64,000 nt of DNA from Ichthyophis bannanicus (GCA_033557465.1 CM066047.1:8448234-8512233), one strand, 5' to 3'. Shown: positions 39,031 to 50,780, numbered from the stretch's first letter. Translations and numbers: made by a program. The notes: generated from the letters alone by a model not told the origin.

Positions 39031-40039
39031 CTCTATACTATATTGCTCCCTTGGATTGCTGCAGCCCAAATGCATGACCTTACATTTTTTAACATTAAAT
39101 CCCAGCTGCCAAATTCTAGACCATTCTTCAAGCTTAGCTAGATCCCTCCTCATGTTATCTACCCCTTCCTGGGTGTCTATTGCAGATTTTGGTATCATCC
39201 GCAAAGAGGCAAACCTTACCTGAAAGCCCTTCCGCTATATCACTAACAAAGATGTTAAAAAGAATCGGACCAAAGACAGATCCCTGGGGGGGACACCACT
39301 GGTAACATCCTTCTCCTCAGAGTGAGCTCCATTTACCTGTACTCTTTGTCGCCTCCCACCCAACCAATTTCTAACCCAAGCATAACTTTGGGGTCCATCC
39401 CTAGGGTGCTCAGTTTGTTTATAAGTCGCCTGTGAGGAACGGTGTCAGAGGCTTTACTGAAATCTAAATACACCACATCTAGGGCTCTCCCTCGGTCCAA
39501 CTCCCTGGTCACCCAGTCAAAGAAATCAATCAGATTTGTCTGACAAGACCTGCCTCTGGTGAATCCATGCTGCCTCGGATCCTGTAATCCGCTGGACTCC
39601 AGAAACCTCACTATTTTCTCTTTCAGCAGTGTTTCCAATAATTTACTCACCGCCGAAGTTAAACTAACTGGCCTGTAGTTTTCAACCACATCCTTACTTC
39701 CGCTTTTGTGTAAAGGCACCACGTGAGCCTCTCTGCAGTCCTTTGGCACCACTCCCGACTCCAACGAGGCATTGAAAAGGTCAGTCAGTGGAGCTGCTAG
39801 AACGTCCCCAAGTTCCCTCAGTATTCTCGGGTGTATCCCATCCGGTCCCATCGCTTTGTCTACTTTAAGTTGAGCTAGTTTCTCACGAACACAGTCTTTT
39901 GAAAATTGTTCAAGATGTCCTTTGCTTCTGTTCCTATTTGTGGGTGTTTTCTGAGGTCCTTGCTCCTGGTTCTTCATCTGTGAACACAGAACAAAAATAT
40001 TTGTTAAGCAATTCCGCTTTATCCTTATTAGCTTCTACA
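39031..40039 (-). mobile_element. CR1 (subfamily b), RT part, right of hAT insertion
   Basis: Continuation of 36193-36899. The minus-strand frame 39333-39977 encodes KAMGPDGIHPRI, NYRPVSLTS, HGFTRGRSCQTNL and a palm motif LDFSKASDTVPH (Ala replaced by Ser). The FADD segment is at about 39190-39210. 5'-truncated; the right edge abuts the outer CR1 at 40040, with TGCTTT at both margins as a possible short target duplication. Confidence 0.85.
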
Positions 40040-40340
40040 TGCTTTCTTGGCTGCCACTGCACACTGGGCGAAGGGTTTCAACATGTTATCCACGATGACA
40101 CCTAAATCATTTTCCTGGGTGCTGGTTTCTAATGTGAAACCTTGCATCGTGTAACAGTAGTTTGGTTTGTTCTTTCCTAGGTGCATAACTTTGCACTTGT
40201 TCACATTAAATTTCATCTGCTATTTGGACACCCAGTCTTCCAATTTATCAAGGCCCCCTTGCAGTTTTTCACAATCTTCTTGTGTTTTAACCATTTTGAA
40301 TAATTTTGTGTCCTCTGCAAATTTGATCACCTCACTCGTT
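40040..40340 (-). mobile_element. CR1 (subfamily a), outer piece 2
   Basis: Complement encodes the QCA.AAKKA region, then KVMHLGKN-like, MKFNV and KFAEDTKLFK-like sequence (equivalent to 55750-56025). It is the continuation of 35974-36192 across the inserted CR1-b. It stops where AAGAACATAAGA, the 3' end of another CR1, begins. Confidence 0.8.
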
Positions 40341-40620
40341 AAGAACATAAGAAATGCCATACTGGATTAGACTGAAGTCCATCAAGCCCAGTATCTTGTT
40401 TCCAACAGTGGCCAATTCAGGTCACAAGTACGTGCCAGGTTCCCGAAGAGATAACACAGGCTCCACACTGCTTGTCCTAGGGTAAGCAGTGGATGTCACT
40501 GGTCCTCTTTAATAATGGTTTATGGACCTTTTCTCCAGAAACTTCTCCAAACCTTTTTTTAAACCCAGCTACACTAACAGCTCTTACTACATCTTATAGA
40601 GTCCTTCAACCCCACAGAGC
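40341..40620 (-). mobile_element. CR1 (subfamily a) 3'-end fragment
   Basis: Minus-strand 3' UTR and C-terminus. AAGAACATAAGAAATGCCAT and CATCAAGCCCAGTATCTTG match the 3' terminus of the CR1 at 55031 and, in complement, the ends at 35615 and 54783. Confidence 0.8.
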
Positions 40621-41419
40621 AAACACTTTTTCAGTCCTGCCAAACCCTTTCCTGTTGTACTGGGAGCAACAGGCTTGATAAAGAAGAATTTCCAGGCACA
40701 TCTTGATAAACTACCCATACCTATTACATCTTACAAATTCCAGAAGGAAGCTCTCTTTGGCATGATGCAAGTATTGCGCCAAGTATTAGCAATATATTTG
40801 AGAGACTAAGATCATACTCCACGTAGCCTGGCTTAGAAGTGAGGTTCAAGACTGTCATGGTACCCTCAAAATTAACCCATTTGGAGAAAATGCCCTGAGT
40901 AAACCACAGCATGAAAACTGTAAGGTTCTTATGGAGTACTGCTACCACTGCTCTCTGTCTTATGCTGCATTATGTGATACAGTAAACACTGTTTGAGTGT
41001 ATGACTCCCTAAAGAAGCTGGCGCGAAATGCTATTGATGACTTCTAGATTAGCATTGTGGAAAGTGAAAGAGCAGCGATGCTGCAATGATGCAGATAAGT
41101 CTACCTTCCAATTGTTAATACAGTTTTCATGGTGTGGTTTACCTTTATGGGTTTGGCAGGACTGAAGAAATGTGTGCTCTGTAGGATTGAAGGACTCTAT
41201 AAGTAAATTGTTATATATAATCTATTTAATTGAATTGTGAATTTAAGAAGAAAATGAAATTGTTAACTTTTATTTAAGGAGTTTTTCTGGATCATTGATG
41301 CAATTGAGCAATGGGTCTAGGGCTAAGATACTTCATGCCCATGACTGGCGCTCTAATGGTCTGGGATCCTTTTTTCCGTATTAAAAATTTCCCTTCTGGT
41401 GTTGTTGTGAAAAGTGATT
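40621..41419. other. Intronic stretch, nothing recognised
   Basis: AT-rich DNA with no clear gene or repeat signature. A short open frame at 41311-41580 has no recognisable domain and overlaps the start of the Tc1 remnant. Confidence 0.4.
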
Positions 41420-42008
41420 ATTTGTGGAAGAACATAATTATTGGCACATTTATAAACAATTCAAATCAGTTTGAACAGAAGAACCACATTCCCATTGCAG
41501 TAAAACTAGATGCACCTGTGATCAATTGTCAATACTCATTTGACTTGAAACAACCAATGAATAATGGCTCTAATGTTTAAAATGGCTACATTCACTCCCT
41601 GTTCCATTTTCACAATGGTGAAGATAAGAGACTGTCAGAAAAGCCATGCTCAGCAAATATCAAACTTCAAAGGGGTAAAAGGCCATCTCCAAAGACCCCG
41701 GAATTCCTGTGTCTACAGTTTGCAATGTTATAAAAATGTTTTCTGCTAATGGAACTGTCAAGAACCTCCCAGGACATGGTGGGAAGAGGAAAATTGATCC
41801 AAGAAGTCTTCAAAGGTTAGTGCAAACGTACAACATCCAAAGAACTTAAGACTAACCTGGAACAATCTGGAGTGGTGGTTTCAACCCAAACCATATGCTG
41901 CGCACTAAAGAAAGGAGGTCTTCATAGGCGAAAGTCAAGGAGGACCCCACTGCTCAAAGATAGACATAAAAAGGCACGCCTGATCTTTGCTCAAACCCAG
42001 CTTGAGAA
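41420..42008 (+). mobile_element. Tc1/mariner transposon, 5' part (piece 1 of 3)
   Basis: The outer end is vague (AATTATTGGCAC at about 41436 may be the left terminal repeat; compare GTGCCAATAATG near 49960). From about 41620 the DNA reads as a Tc1 transposase N-terminus across several frames (helix-turn-helix region, a NGTVKNLPGHGGKRKIDPR block near 41747-41810, then RTPLLKDRHKKARLIFAQT-like). Many frame breaks. It is cut at CAGCTTGAGA by DIRS G. Confidence 0.8.
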
Positions 42009-42342
42009 AAGCGTAGTTACTCACCTGTAACAGATGTTCTCCGGGGACAGCAGGAGTCAGTCCTCACATATGGATACATTGGCACCGACGGAGCCCTCGC
42101 GGAAGCATCCCCCCAGCTTTCAAAGAAAGCCCCTTCCCACCCAAGGGTGCCATCTTGCTCAGTCAGATGACATAGCTAAAAGATGGGAAAAATAAAAGAT
42201 GGTAAAGGAGCAACTCCCAGGGGAGGACGGAGAGTTGTGAGAACTGATTTCTGCTGTCCCCGGAGAACACCTGTTAAAGGTGAGTAACTATGCTTTCTCC
42301 GGGAACAAGCAGGAAGTCATTTCTCACATATGGGACTCTCCA
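42009..42342 (-). repeat. Right terminal repeat (42009-42164) and internal complementary region (42240-42342) of DIRS G
   Basis: The + strand opens AGCGTAGTTACTCACCTG, the complement of the GC-subfamily right end; the outward donor is therefore GTGAGT on the minus strand. The internal region restates both termini, with ACTATGCTTTCTCCGGGAAC as the junction. Confidence 0.85.
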
Positions 42343-42511
42343 GCTACAGGCTACTGAAAACAGGGCTCCCAGGAGGGGAGCCGCAAGCAGCAACAATTTT
42401 AGTCCGTGCACACAGAGCACAGTAGGACCCCTGTGTCCGAAGAAACCAAGCACTCCGGTAGCCTGAACACAGAAGGGTCGGAGGGTAGGAGTTGCCTAGA
42501 CCCCGAAAAGG

Positions 42512-43977
42512 TTATGGAGCACAGCCTGGCCGAAGGCACTGTCCCGCTGGGACTCTCTCTCCAGGCAGTAGTGATTTGCAACAGTATGGACAAGACCAGG
42601 TGGTGACCAGGCAGATGTCCACCATCGGGACAGAGTGCAAGTTTGCCCCCGAAGCCACCATGACTCGGACACGGTGCGCCATGATGCGGCCTTCCAGTGC
42701 TAGCCTCAACTGCTCATAAGCAAAGGCGATACAGCCCGCCACCCAAGTGGACAGAGTACGCTTGGTCACTGCCTCCCCCAGCCTACTGAGGTCATAGGAG
42801 ATGAAAAGCTGAGAAGCTTTGCGGTGGCCTTGGGTGCGTTGGATGTAGAAGGATAAGGCCCTCTTACAGTCCAATGAGTGAAGGATCTTCTCCGCCTGAC
42901 TGGAGTGAGGTCTTAGGAAGAAGGTAGGAAGCACCACTTCCTGATTTAGGTGGAAGGGCAACACTACCTTCGGCAGGAACTTGGGGTGCGTGTGAAGCAC
43001 CACCCTGTTCTTGTAGAACCTGGTGTAGGGTGCCTCTGCAATGAGGCTTTGTACAGCGGTGTTCCTCTTTATCTTTCTGATTTGGTGCACTTCCACTGTC
43101 CCTCCAGAGCACTTCGGTCGATTCACACTAACCGTCTTTTTCTTCCACCCCCTTCCAGGGCTCATCTTGAATCAACGCGTTCTTCTGCCTTTTTCTTCCT
43201 CGGCCCCCGCCTTTGGAATTCTCTCCCCCTTGCTCTACGTTTGGAATCATCCTTTAGTACTTTCAAGGCTTCCCTCAAAACTCACCTTTTTTGTACTGCT
43301 TTTGATCTCCCTTCCCATAGCTGATCGGTCTATATCTCTGATTTCCTTATTCTATCCTTTGCTGTCTCTTTTATGAATAATTGGCGTTCCTTTCTGTTTC
43401 CTCAGTAGCCTGTTTTTATTGTGCACCGCTGTATGCCTTTTGGTTCAGGCGGTATAAAAAGTTTTATAATAAAGATAAAGGTAAAGAGGGCCTAGAGCTT
43501 GCTAACCCTGCGAGCGGAGGTAACCGCAACCAGGATAACCACCTTCCAAGAGAGGAAGTGAAGGTGACAGGTAGCCAGAGGCTCGAAGGGCAGATGAGTG
43601 AGTCGCCCCACCACCACGTTGAGGTCCCATTCAGTCGCCGGAGGGCGAACCGGGGGTTTTGACAGGAGCAAGCCCCAAAGGAAGTGGGTCACCAAAGGTT
43701 GGATCGAGAGGGGCTTACCATCCACCGGGTGGTGGTGCACCACCAAGGCACAAAGGTGTACTTGGACGGAGTTAGACTGGAGCCCGGATTGGGAGAGATG
43801 GAGAAGATACTGCAAGACCAAAGCCACCGGGCAGGAGAAGGGATCAGCCCCATGATGGGTGCACCAAACAGAGAACCTGTGCCATTTGAGGGTGTACGCC
43901 TTCCTAATAGAGGCCTTGCAAGAGGCCAGCAAAATGTCTTCAACCTCAACTGGATGGTTGAGGGGGGCAAGAGTCAC
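42512..43977 (-). pseudogene. DIRS G tyrosine recombinase, decayed and interrupted
   Basis: The N-terminal part at 43492-43977 has KASIRKAYTLKWHRFSVW and VTSARRVSKL (Arg kept, Glu of the RVSEL motif changed to Lys). After the LINE insertion, 42512-43060 has APYTRFYKNRV, LHSLDCKRALSFY and AHRVRVMV. The region around the catalytic Tyr is scrambled by a frameshift. Not functional. Confidence 0.82.
43060..43490 (+). mobile_element. L2-like LINE 3' end inserted in DIRS G
   Basis: The + strand frames encode a LINE C-terminus of the type R..F…PRLWNSLPLALR…FKASLKTHLF, followed by a 3' UTR with GGCGGTATAAAAAGTTTTAT and an AATAAAGATAAAGGTAAAG tail. The DIRS G recombinase reads on either side of it, so it is a later insertion. 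Strongly 5'-truncated. Confidence 0.75.
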
Positions 43978-45900
43978 TCAGCAGCCACTCTGTCAATGAG
44001 AGGGATCCCAGGTTGGGGTGTAGAAGAAAGCCCCCCTCCTGAGATAGGAGTCCCGGGGCAGTGCTCAAGAGATTGGGGACCTCCACTGCCAGCTGCAGCA
44101 TCAGCGGGAACCATGGCTGCCTGGGCCACCTGGTAGCTATTAGGATAAGTGAGGCCCTGTCGCGGAGGGTCCTGAACAAGGTCTTGGCGATCAGCAGTGT
44201 TGGAGGGAAGGCATACATGAGGCCTTCAGACCACGAGACTAGAAATGCATCCGCTGCCACCCTGGAGGGGTGAGCCTGCCGGGAACAGAAGTGGGGCAAC
44301 TGAAAGTTGTCTGGACTGCCGAACAAGTCCATCATGGGTTCCCCCGGGCCGAAAAGGTCGGCTGGCTATCCTGGGGTCCAGCTGCCACTCGTGCGGCTGG
44401 AGAACCCTGCTGAGTCTGTTGACCAGCAGGTGGTCCTGGCCTGGCAGGTGCACCGCCCTCAAGAGGATACCCTGTTGGATTGCATATGAACAGAGGCCCA
44501 GGGCCTCCTGGCAAGGGACACGGGACCCCCGTGCCCCCTTGTTTGTTCAGTAGAACATTGACAACTGGTTGTCTGTCTGGACTAGGACTGGCTGGTGGCA
44601 CAGATGGTGAAAGAAAACTCTCAGAGCGAGGTGTATCACTCAGAGCTCCAGGAGGTTGATCTGTTGGACGCTCTTGTCTGGTGATCAGGTGCCCTAGGTG
44701 CGGAGGGTTCCGCAGTGGGCTCTCTAGCCGAGCAGGGAGGCATCCATGGTGAGGACCTTCGAGTGGCTGTGAGTGTGGAAGGGCATGCCTGTTTCTAGGT
44801 ATTGGGACGACTACCACCAGACCAGGAAATCTGCCAACTGGCGGGTCACGACAACCCTGTCCCGGAGGCGGCCTGTGGCCTGAGACCACTGGTCCCAGAG
44901 ACACTACTGTACCGCCCTCATATGGAGGCGAGCATTTGGGGTGACGTGGACTATGGATGCCATGTGCTTGAGGAGATGCAGAAGGTGCCAGGGAGGCACT
45001 GAGAGACGGTGTTGCATGTCTCAAACCAGAGATCTGAGATGATCTGTCTGGTCCTTGGGCAGGAAGGCCTTGGCCTGGAAGGCGTCGAGCTTTGCCCCAA
45101 TGAACTCCAGGCATTGTTCCGGGAGGAGGTGGGATTTGGGGTAATTTATGACGAAGCCCAAGTATTGCAGAACCTGGATGGTGCATGCAGTGGCCTGCTG
45201 CACCTTGGAGGCTGAGCCTTCCCTTATGAGCCAGTCGTCCATGTAGGGAAACACAAAGACCCCTTGGAGCCTGAAGAATGCGACCATGACCGCCAGGCAT
45301 TTCATGAAGACCCTCGGGGCAGAGGCTAGGCCGAATGGAAGTACCCAGTATTGAAAGTGTTTACCTCCTACCAAAAATTGATTGGGGTGGATAAGGATGT
45401 GGGTATAAGCATCCTTGAGGTTTAAGGAGCATAGCCAATCTCCCTGCTGGAGGTATGGCAGCAATGTTCCAAGGGAGAGCATCTTGAACTTCTCCCTCAC
45501 TAGGAATTTGTTGAGGTTGCGCATGTCGAGGATGGGCCTTAGGCCCCCTGTCCTCTTTGGGACGTGGAAGTATCTGGAGTAGAACCCTCTGCCCTTGAAG
45601 TGGTGGGGCACCGGTCCTACCACTTTATCCTCGAGAAGACGTGCCAACTCCTTTAGGAGAAGGTCCCCGTGGAGGGGAGACCTGAGGGGCACTTATGGGA
45701 AATAAGGGGGAGGTGTCTGAATCAGGTGGAGGAGGTAACCCTCCTCGACTACCCTCAGAGCCCATGAATCGGTGGTGATGGACACCCACCTCTGGGTATA
45801 GAGGGCCAGCCATCCCCGTGTGAGCTGCTGATCTCCTTGGGGTAGAGAGGCTATGCTGAAGGAGTCAAAAGCTCCCCCCTGGCTGGGCCAGAGCCGGTGC
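43946..45900 (-). pseudogene. DIRS G RT/RNase H/MT, decayed
   Basis: RT at 45021-45692 has SLNLKDAYTH (catalytic Asp replaced by Asn) and FPYMDDW (YMDD, not YLDD), with a short deletion around HPNQFLVGGKH. The methyltransferase-like end at 43946-44335 has DLFGSPDNFQ, YAFPPTLLI and TRWPRQPWF. The overlapping recombinase-frame translation is also open at 44332-45300. Confidence 0.85.
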
Positions 45901-47807
45901 CTGGGACTTTGGCACCTTCTGCTTACGCGGGCCATGTCCATGTCCCTTGGCCTGCTGACCCTGTTGGGGAGCTGGGGGGGAACTGATAGGGTGTGTAGTT
46001 TCGGTTAGCAGCTCCCTTCCTCTGGTAAAAGGGCTTTTTACCCAAGCCCTTCCATCACAGAGGGGCAGTAGTCTTCTTGGAGAGCCTAGTCCTTGTCATG
46101 AACTCAGTCTCTAGCTTGGCAGCCTTGTCGGTCATTGGTTTGCCGAAGAGGTTGTCCCCTTGGCATGGGACGTCGACCAGTTTGTCCTGAACCCACTGCT
46201 CGAGGTCGGATGACTGAAGTCAAGCCTGGCAGCAGGCACCGATGCTCACCATGGCTACCCGGGCTGCCAACTCGAACCCGTCATAGGCTGCTCGAGACAT
46301 AAATTTGGAGCATTCATGGACGGCCTTGGACAGGCTCCTGAATGGCTGCAAAGGTTCCTCGGAGAGACCAGCCAAGAACCCAGTGAGTTCCTTCACCAAG
46401 TCTCTCAAGTACATGCCCATGTACAGCTGGTAGGGTTGGACCCGGCAGATGAGCATCGAGCCCTGGTAGCACTTCCTGCCGAGGGCATCCAAGGTATGGG
46501 CCTCCCTGCCAGGGGGCACCGAGGAGTGTCTTCTGGCTTTTCAGCCGACACAGGGCCAACTCCACCACCATGGAATTGTGTAGCAGCTGTGACTTCTGGA
46601 AGTCCGGGCTCCGGCGAACCTGACACATCGAGTCGAGCCGTTTGCTCACCACCGGCATCGACGCTGGTATCTCCCACATGTGGAGCATGAGCTGTTCCAG
46701 GATGGGAGGAATGGGCACCGTGAGCGATTCCCAAGGGGGGGCCTTGTACTGGAGGATCTCCAGCTCGTCTGCCCGAGGGTCCTCCTCCGACTCGGTCGGG
46801 AACGCTAGGGCCTTCGACATGTCCTTGACAAAGTCCAAGAAGCCCATGTCCTCTGGCGGGGACCGCCTCCGAGGTTCTGCGACTGGGGAAATGCAAGGGA
46901 CGTCGTAGTGGCGACTGGTATCACGAGACTCCTCATCCTCCGTCTCCTATTTGTAGCACTCAGAGGATGACTCGTAGGCGGGCTGCTCTGTGAGCTTTGA
47001 GGCCACTGAAGCCCTGCAGTTGGCACTCGGTAGACTGCCTGGGGATGACTGAGCTCCTGTCGAATAGGACGCCAAGCGTGACCTCGGCCAAGGATCGACT
47101 CGAGGTCACAAGACCTCGAGGATTGGCTTAGCCTCCGGGGATGTCTTGGACGTCGAATGTCCGGTGGTCCTGGCAGATGACCCGGACGTGCCAGACAACA
47201 GCGCCCGCTGCTGCCCAATGAAGGCAGTCAAACTGCGCTCTAGGGCTGCCATTCTGGACTCAAGGCCAGAAGGTTCCGCAGCCTTTGGCGCGGGCCCCGA
47301 GGAACTCCGGCCTGACGCTGGCTCCCCCGAAGGGGAGTCCTCGACGAGGATAGTGTCTGGAGACTGAGGCCAGTCCATGACTTGATCCTTCCGGGGGACC
47401 TTGGAATGTCTCTCCTTTTCCGATGCCTTGGACAAGCGCCTCAGACTGCGGGACCGGGCCCAAGAGGTTTCCAGCCGGTCAGAACCATCCATGGATGCTG
47501 CCTTCGAGGGTTTCGTCTTCTTTCTGTGTTCCTTTGAGTGGGATCCCCTCTCTGAGGAGCCACGACGACGCTCGGGTTTGGAAAGCTCCCGAGATGTCGG
47601 GGCCTCAGACGGCATCGGGGAGTCAGGGAAGAACTTATCGTGCTGCTGCTGGCGGCTCTTCAGGGCCTTGCTGGACATCCATTTGCAGAGATCGCAGGCC
47701 ATCGGGTCGTGGTCCAGCGCGAGGCAATGGAGGCAGCAATCATGTGTGTCTGTTAAGGACATTATTTTAGAGCACCGATCACACTTTTTAAAACCACTGG
47801 TAGCCAA
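45900..47807 (-). pseudogene. DIRS G gag, decayed
   Basis: The Cys/His array CDRCSKIMSLTDTHDCC…C…DH…CDLC is fully retained near 47660-47795, but the start Met aligned with A and F is Leu (complement of 47805-47807). The core is split over frames at 46314-46847 and 46220-46519 (LYMGMYLRDL, FMSRAAYDGFE). The conserved array in such an old copy supports its importance while the element was active. Confidence 0.8.
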
Positions 47808-48055
47808 GGGGGAAAAAAGTACCCCTGCGAGGTCGAAGATTCTCTGAGCTGCCGGCGTGGAAAAAAGGGCGCAAAGGTGCCAGAAAAAATAAAGACTATA
47901 AAAATGAACCGAACTTGACGCCGAGGCATTGAGGACGGTAGTGGGGAAGAGTACCGGTACAAGACCGGAGTCGAGTTTGAAACTCAAATCCAAAAAAATT
48001 TACTTTTTCCAGGGGAAAGTCAGACAGCGTCTGAGGGGCTCCATTGAAAAAAGGA

Positions 48056-48214
48056 GACTGAGCAAGATTGCATTCTTGGGCGGGAAGTGGACCACGCATG
48101 CATGGTGTCATCTCCCAAAGGCTTTCTTTGAAAGCCGGGGGGATGCTTTCGCAAGGGCTCCGTCTGTGCCAACATCACCCATATGTGAGGACTGACTTCT
48201 TGCTTGTTCCTGGG
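48056..48214 (-). repeat. Left terminal repeat of DIRS G
   Basis: Complement of 42009-42164 (GACTGAGCAAGATTGCATTC and GGCTTTCTTTGAAAGCCGGG). It ends TGCTTGTTCCTGGGA against the Tc1 sequence ATCCACAATCC. Confidence 0.82.
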
Positions 48215-48436
48215 AATCCACAATCCTCCTGGGAAAATGTTCTGTGGACAGATGAAACCAAAATTGAGCTCTCTGACAGTACAGACCGGCGATACATTTA
48301 CAGGCAAAAAATGAAGCTTATAAGGAAAAAAAAACACCCTTCCTACAGTTAAATATGTGGATGTTTCATAATGTTGTGGGGCTGTTTTGCTGCCTCAGGA
48401 ACTGGAGGCCTGGAATGTATTAAAGGAATCATGAAG
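48215..48436 (+). mobile_element. Tc1 transposon, DDE region (piece 2 of 3)
   Basis: Encodes WENVLWTDETKIEL, the block with the first catalytic Asp, then a decayed VKYVDVS… segment equivalent to the Tc1 MLWGCFAASGTG region and CIKGIMKS. It joins piece 1 (AQTQLEK|STILL…) across DIRS G. Confidence 0.85.
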
Positions 48437-49396
48437 TCAGATTCTTTTTAACATCTTTGTTAGTGATATAGCGGAAGGGCTGTCGGGTAAGGTTTGCCTC
48501 TTTGCAGATGATACCAAAATCTGCAATAGAGTAGACACCCAGGAAGGTGTAGATAACATGAGGAGGGATCTAGCTAAGCTTGAAGAATGGTCTAGAATTT
48601 GGCAGCTGGGATTTAATGTTAAAAAATGTAAGGTCATGCATTTGGGCTGCAGCAATCCAAGGGAGCAATACAGTATAGGAGGTGAAGTACTTTTGTCCAC
48701 TAAAGAAGAGCGGGACCTAGGCGTGGTTGTGTCTGATGATCTTAAAGTAGCTAAACAGGTAGAAAAGGCGACGGCAAAAGCTAGAAGGATGCTTGGGTGC
48801 ATACGGAGAGGAATGGCTAGCAGAAAAAAGGAGGCAATAATGCCTCTGTATAAGTCTTTGGTGCGACCTCATTTGGAGTATGGTGTGCAATTCTGGAGAC
48901 CGCACCTTCAAAAGGATGTGAACAGGATGGAGTCGGTGCAGAGGGTTGCTACTAAAATGATTAATGGGCTTCATTATAAAGCATATGAGGACAGACTTAA
49001 GGATCTTAATATGTACACCTTAGAGGAAAGGCGGGATAGAGGTGATATGATTGAGATGTTTAAATACCTCCGTGGCATAAATGTTCAGGGAGAGAGCCTC
49101 TTTCAATTGAAAGCAAGTTCTGCTACGAGGGGACATGGGATGAGGGTGAAGGGAGATAGATTCAGGAGTGATATGCGGAAATATTTCTTTACAGAAAGAG
49201 TAGTGGATCCATGGAATAGTCTCCCAGTGGAGATGGTAGAGATGAGGACAGTAACTGAATTCAAAAAAGCATGGGACCAACACAGAGGATCTCTAAAGGT
49301 AAAAAGTGGACTGTTGTAATTGTTGTTATGGAAGGACAGACTAGATAGGCCATGTGGTCTTTTTCTGTCATCATGTTTCTATGTTTCTATGTTTCA
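48437..49396 (+). mobile_element. CR1 (subfamily b) inserted in the Tc1
   Basis: 5'-truncated at TTCTTTTTAACATCTTTGTT and ending with CATGTGGTCTTTTTCTGTCA and (TTTCTATG)n. A single open frame at 48558-49319 (253 codons) covers the ORF2 C-terminus (KKCKVMHLGCSNP, LGVVVSDDLKVAKQ, ARRMLGCIRRG, RPHLEYGVQFWRP), and FADDTK lies just upstream. One of the youngest LINE copies here. Confidence 0.9.
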
Positions 49397-49985
49397 GAGG
49401 ACTACCAAGGTATTTTGGAGTGAAATGTGCTACCTAATGTCAGAAAGCTAGGTCTGGGTCGAAGGTCATGGGTCCTCCAGCACAACAATGACCCAAAACA
49501 TACATCCAAAAGTACAAAATAATGGTTAAAAAAGAAAAAATGGACTGTTTTTAAACTGGCCAGCAATGAGTCTTAATCTCAGTCCAATCAAGAAGCTTTG
49601 GAAAGAGCTGAAATCTGTCATTGATAAAAGGAATCCTGGAAACATTCATGAGCTGGAACAAGTCGCAGTTGAAAAGTAGGAGAAAGTACCAGCAGACAGA
49701 TGTACAAAACTTATAGATGGCTACAGGAAACATCACTGCCAAGATTGTGCAACCAAATATTAGTGAGGCGTGTCATTAATCCTGTCCAGGTCATAATTTC
49801 TTTTTCCAGAAATGGCTACATCTAAGTTGCACAGACATCTTTTTGTTGTTCTTGTATACCTTTGAATATACTATTAAAATATTATGATGACATACAGTTG
49901 GAATATTTCCAATCATTTCTCAAAATATTGTACACAAAATACCTAAAATGCAAGGGTGCCAATAATGTTGACCACAACTGTGTGT
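49397..49985 (+). mobile_element. Tc1 transposon, 3' part (piece 3 of 3)
   Basis: Encodes the second catalytic Asp block NNDPKHTSK and the third acidic block (…SLNLSPIKKLWKELK) in broken frames. It ends with GGGTGCCAATAATGTTGACC then ACAACTGTG, a Tc1-type terminal repeat. Confidence 0.83.
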
Positions 49986-50220
49986 GGTTTGTATGCATTT
50001 CCTGATGTCTATGGAGTATGTTTACTAAACTGCGTTAGTGCAATTTGCGTTAGGAGCCGCGTTAGTGGAAGGAAAGCCATAAAAGGACATGGGCGGTACA
50101 TCGTAACCGCTAACGCGCAGTTGCGTGCGGTATTGTGCGCCACACAGCAACGATCGCTACAGCGCGCGCGCTACTGCGCGCAAGCTTAAGACAGCACGCA
50201 GACACCCAAATACAGAAACA

Positions 50221-50290
50221 GAGCTGTAGCACAGTGGTTACTACACAGACTGATGGTACAAGGGTCATGGGTTCGATTCCCCAGTGTGCC
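50221..50290 (+). other. tRNA-like Pol III promoter module 1
   Basis: A-box-like TAGCACAGTGG at 50227-50237 and B-box GGTTCGATTCC at 50270-50280, spaced as in tRNA-derived SINEs. No good cloverleaf drawn. Confidence 0.55.
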
Positions 50291-50589
50291 TAATGAATAA
50301 GGCTGGCTGAGGCGTCATGTGTAACCCTTTGAAGGCCTACTATAATATTTTATTCCACATTCTGCAGCCGGGTTAATGTTTGCACATGTCAGGAAAATTG
50401 TACCCGTCGTACCCAATATGTTCCAATAGTGACGTTCCCTCTGGCATGGTCATGTATTATATACCATTTGATAGGAATATATAGGCAGAAGATGAGATCC
50501 CAAAAGTACTGGGCTTGGCCTGGAAAGGGTTAAGTAGTGGGCTGTGAGGAAGGTTACTTGTACCTGAATAGTGCTGCCAGCAAACACAC

Positions 50590-50780
50590 CCTCACAGTGG
50601 CGTAAGCTAAGGTGCCACATAAGGCACCCTAGAGGGCACTCCATAGGGCACATTATAAAGTGCGCTGTTTGCCAAGGCACCCTATAATGTCCCCTATAGG
50701 ACACCATATAAGGCACCTCATAAGGCGCTTTATAGGGCGCTGTATAAAGCGCTCTATAGGGCGCCCTATGAGCCACCCTA
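50590..50780. repeat. Cluster of short self-complementary repeats
   Basis: Degenerate 11-17 bp words of the type GGCGCTTTATAGGGCGC and GCACCCTATA are repeated, many palindromic (e.g. CTATAGGGCGCCCTATG). Confidence 0.6.

Larger units (their letters stand above)
42009..48214 (-). mobile_element. DIRS element G, old minus-strand copy (GC-rich subfamily)
   Basis: Terminal repeats at 42009-42164 and 48056-48214 and an internal complementary region at about 42240-42342 (GGTGAGTAACTATGCTTTCT). It contains decayed gag, RT/RH/MT and recombinase regions on the minus strand, and an inserted LINE end at 43060-43490. Related to A and F but clearly older: many frameshifts, lost start codon, changed catalytic residues. 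It lies inside a Tc1 element, whose sequence resumes at 48215. Confidence 0.9.

Noticed and set aside
38222..39204. Minus-strand frames of 100-230 codons through the hAT palindrome
   Set aside because: Low-complexity Gly/Ser/Ala products of C-rich and palindromic DNA, crossing the transposon boundary into CR1. Not a gene.
41311..41580. Possible small host gene of 89 codons
   Set aside because: No family recognised, no splice or promoter context, and it overlaps the Tc1 remnant.
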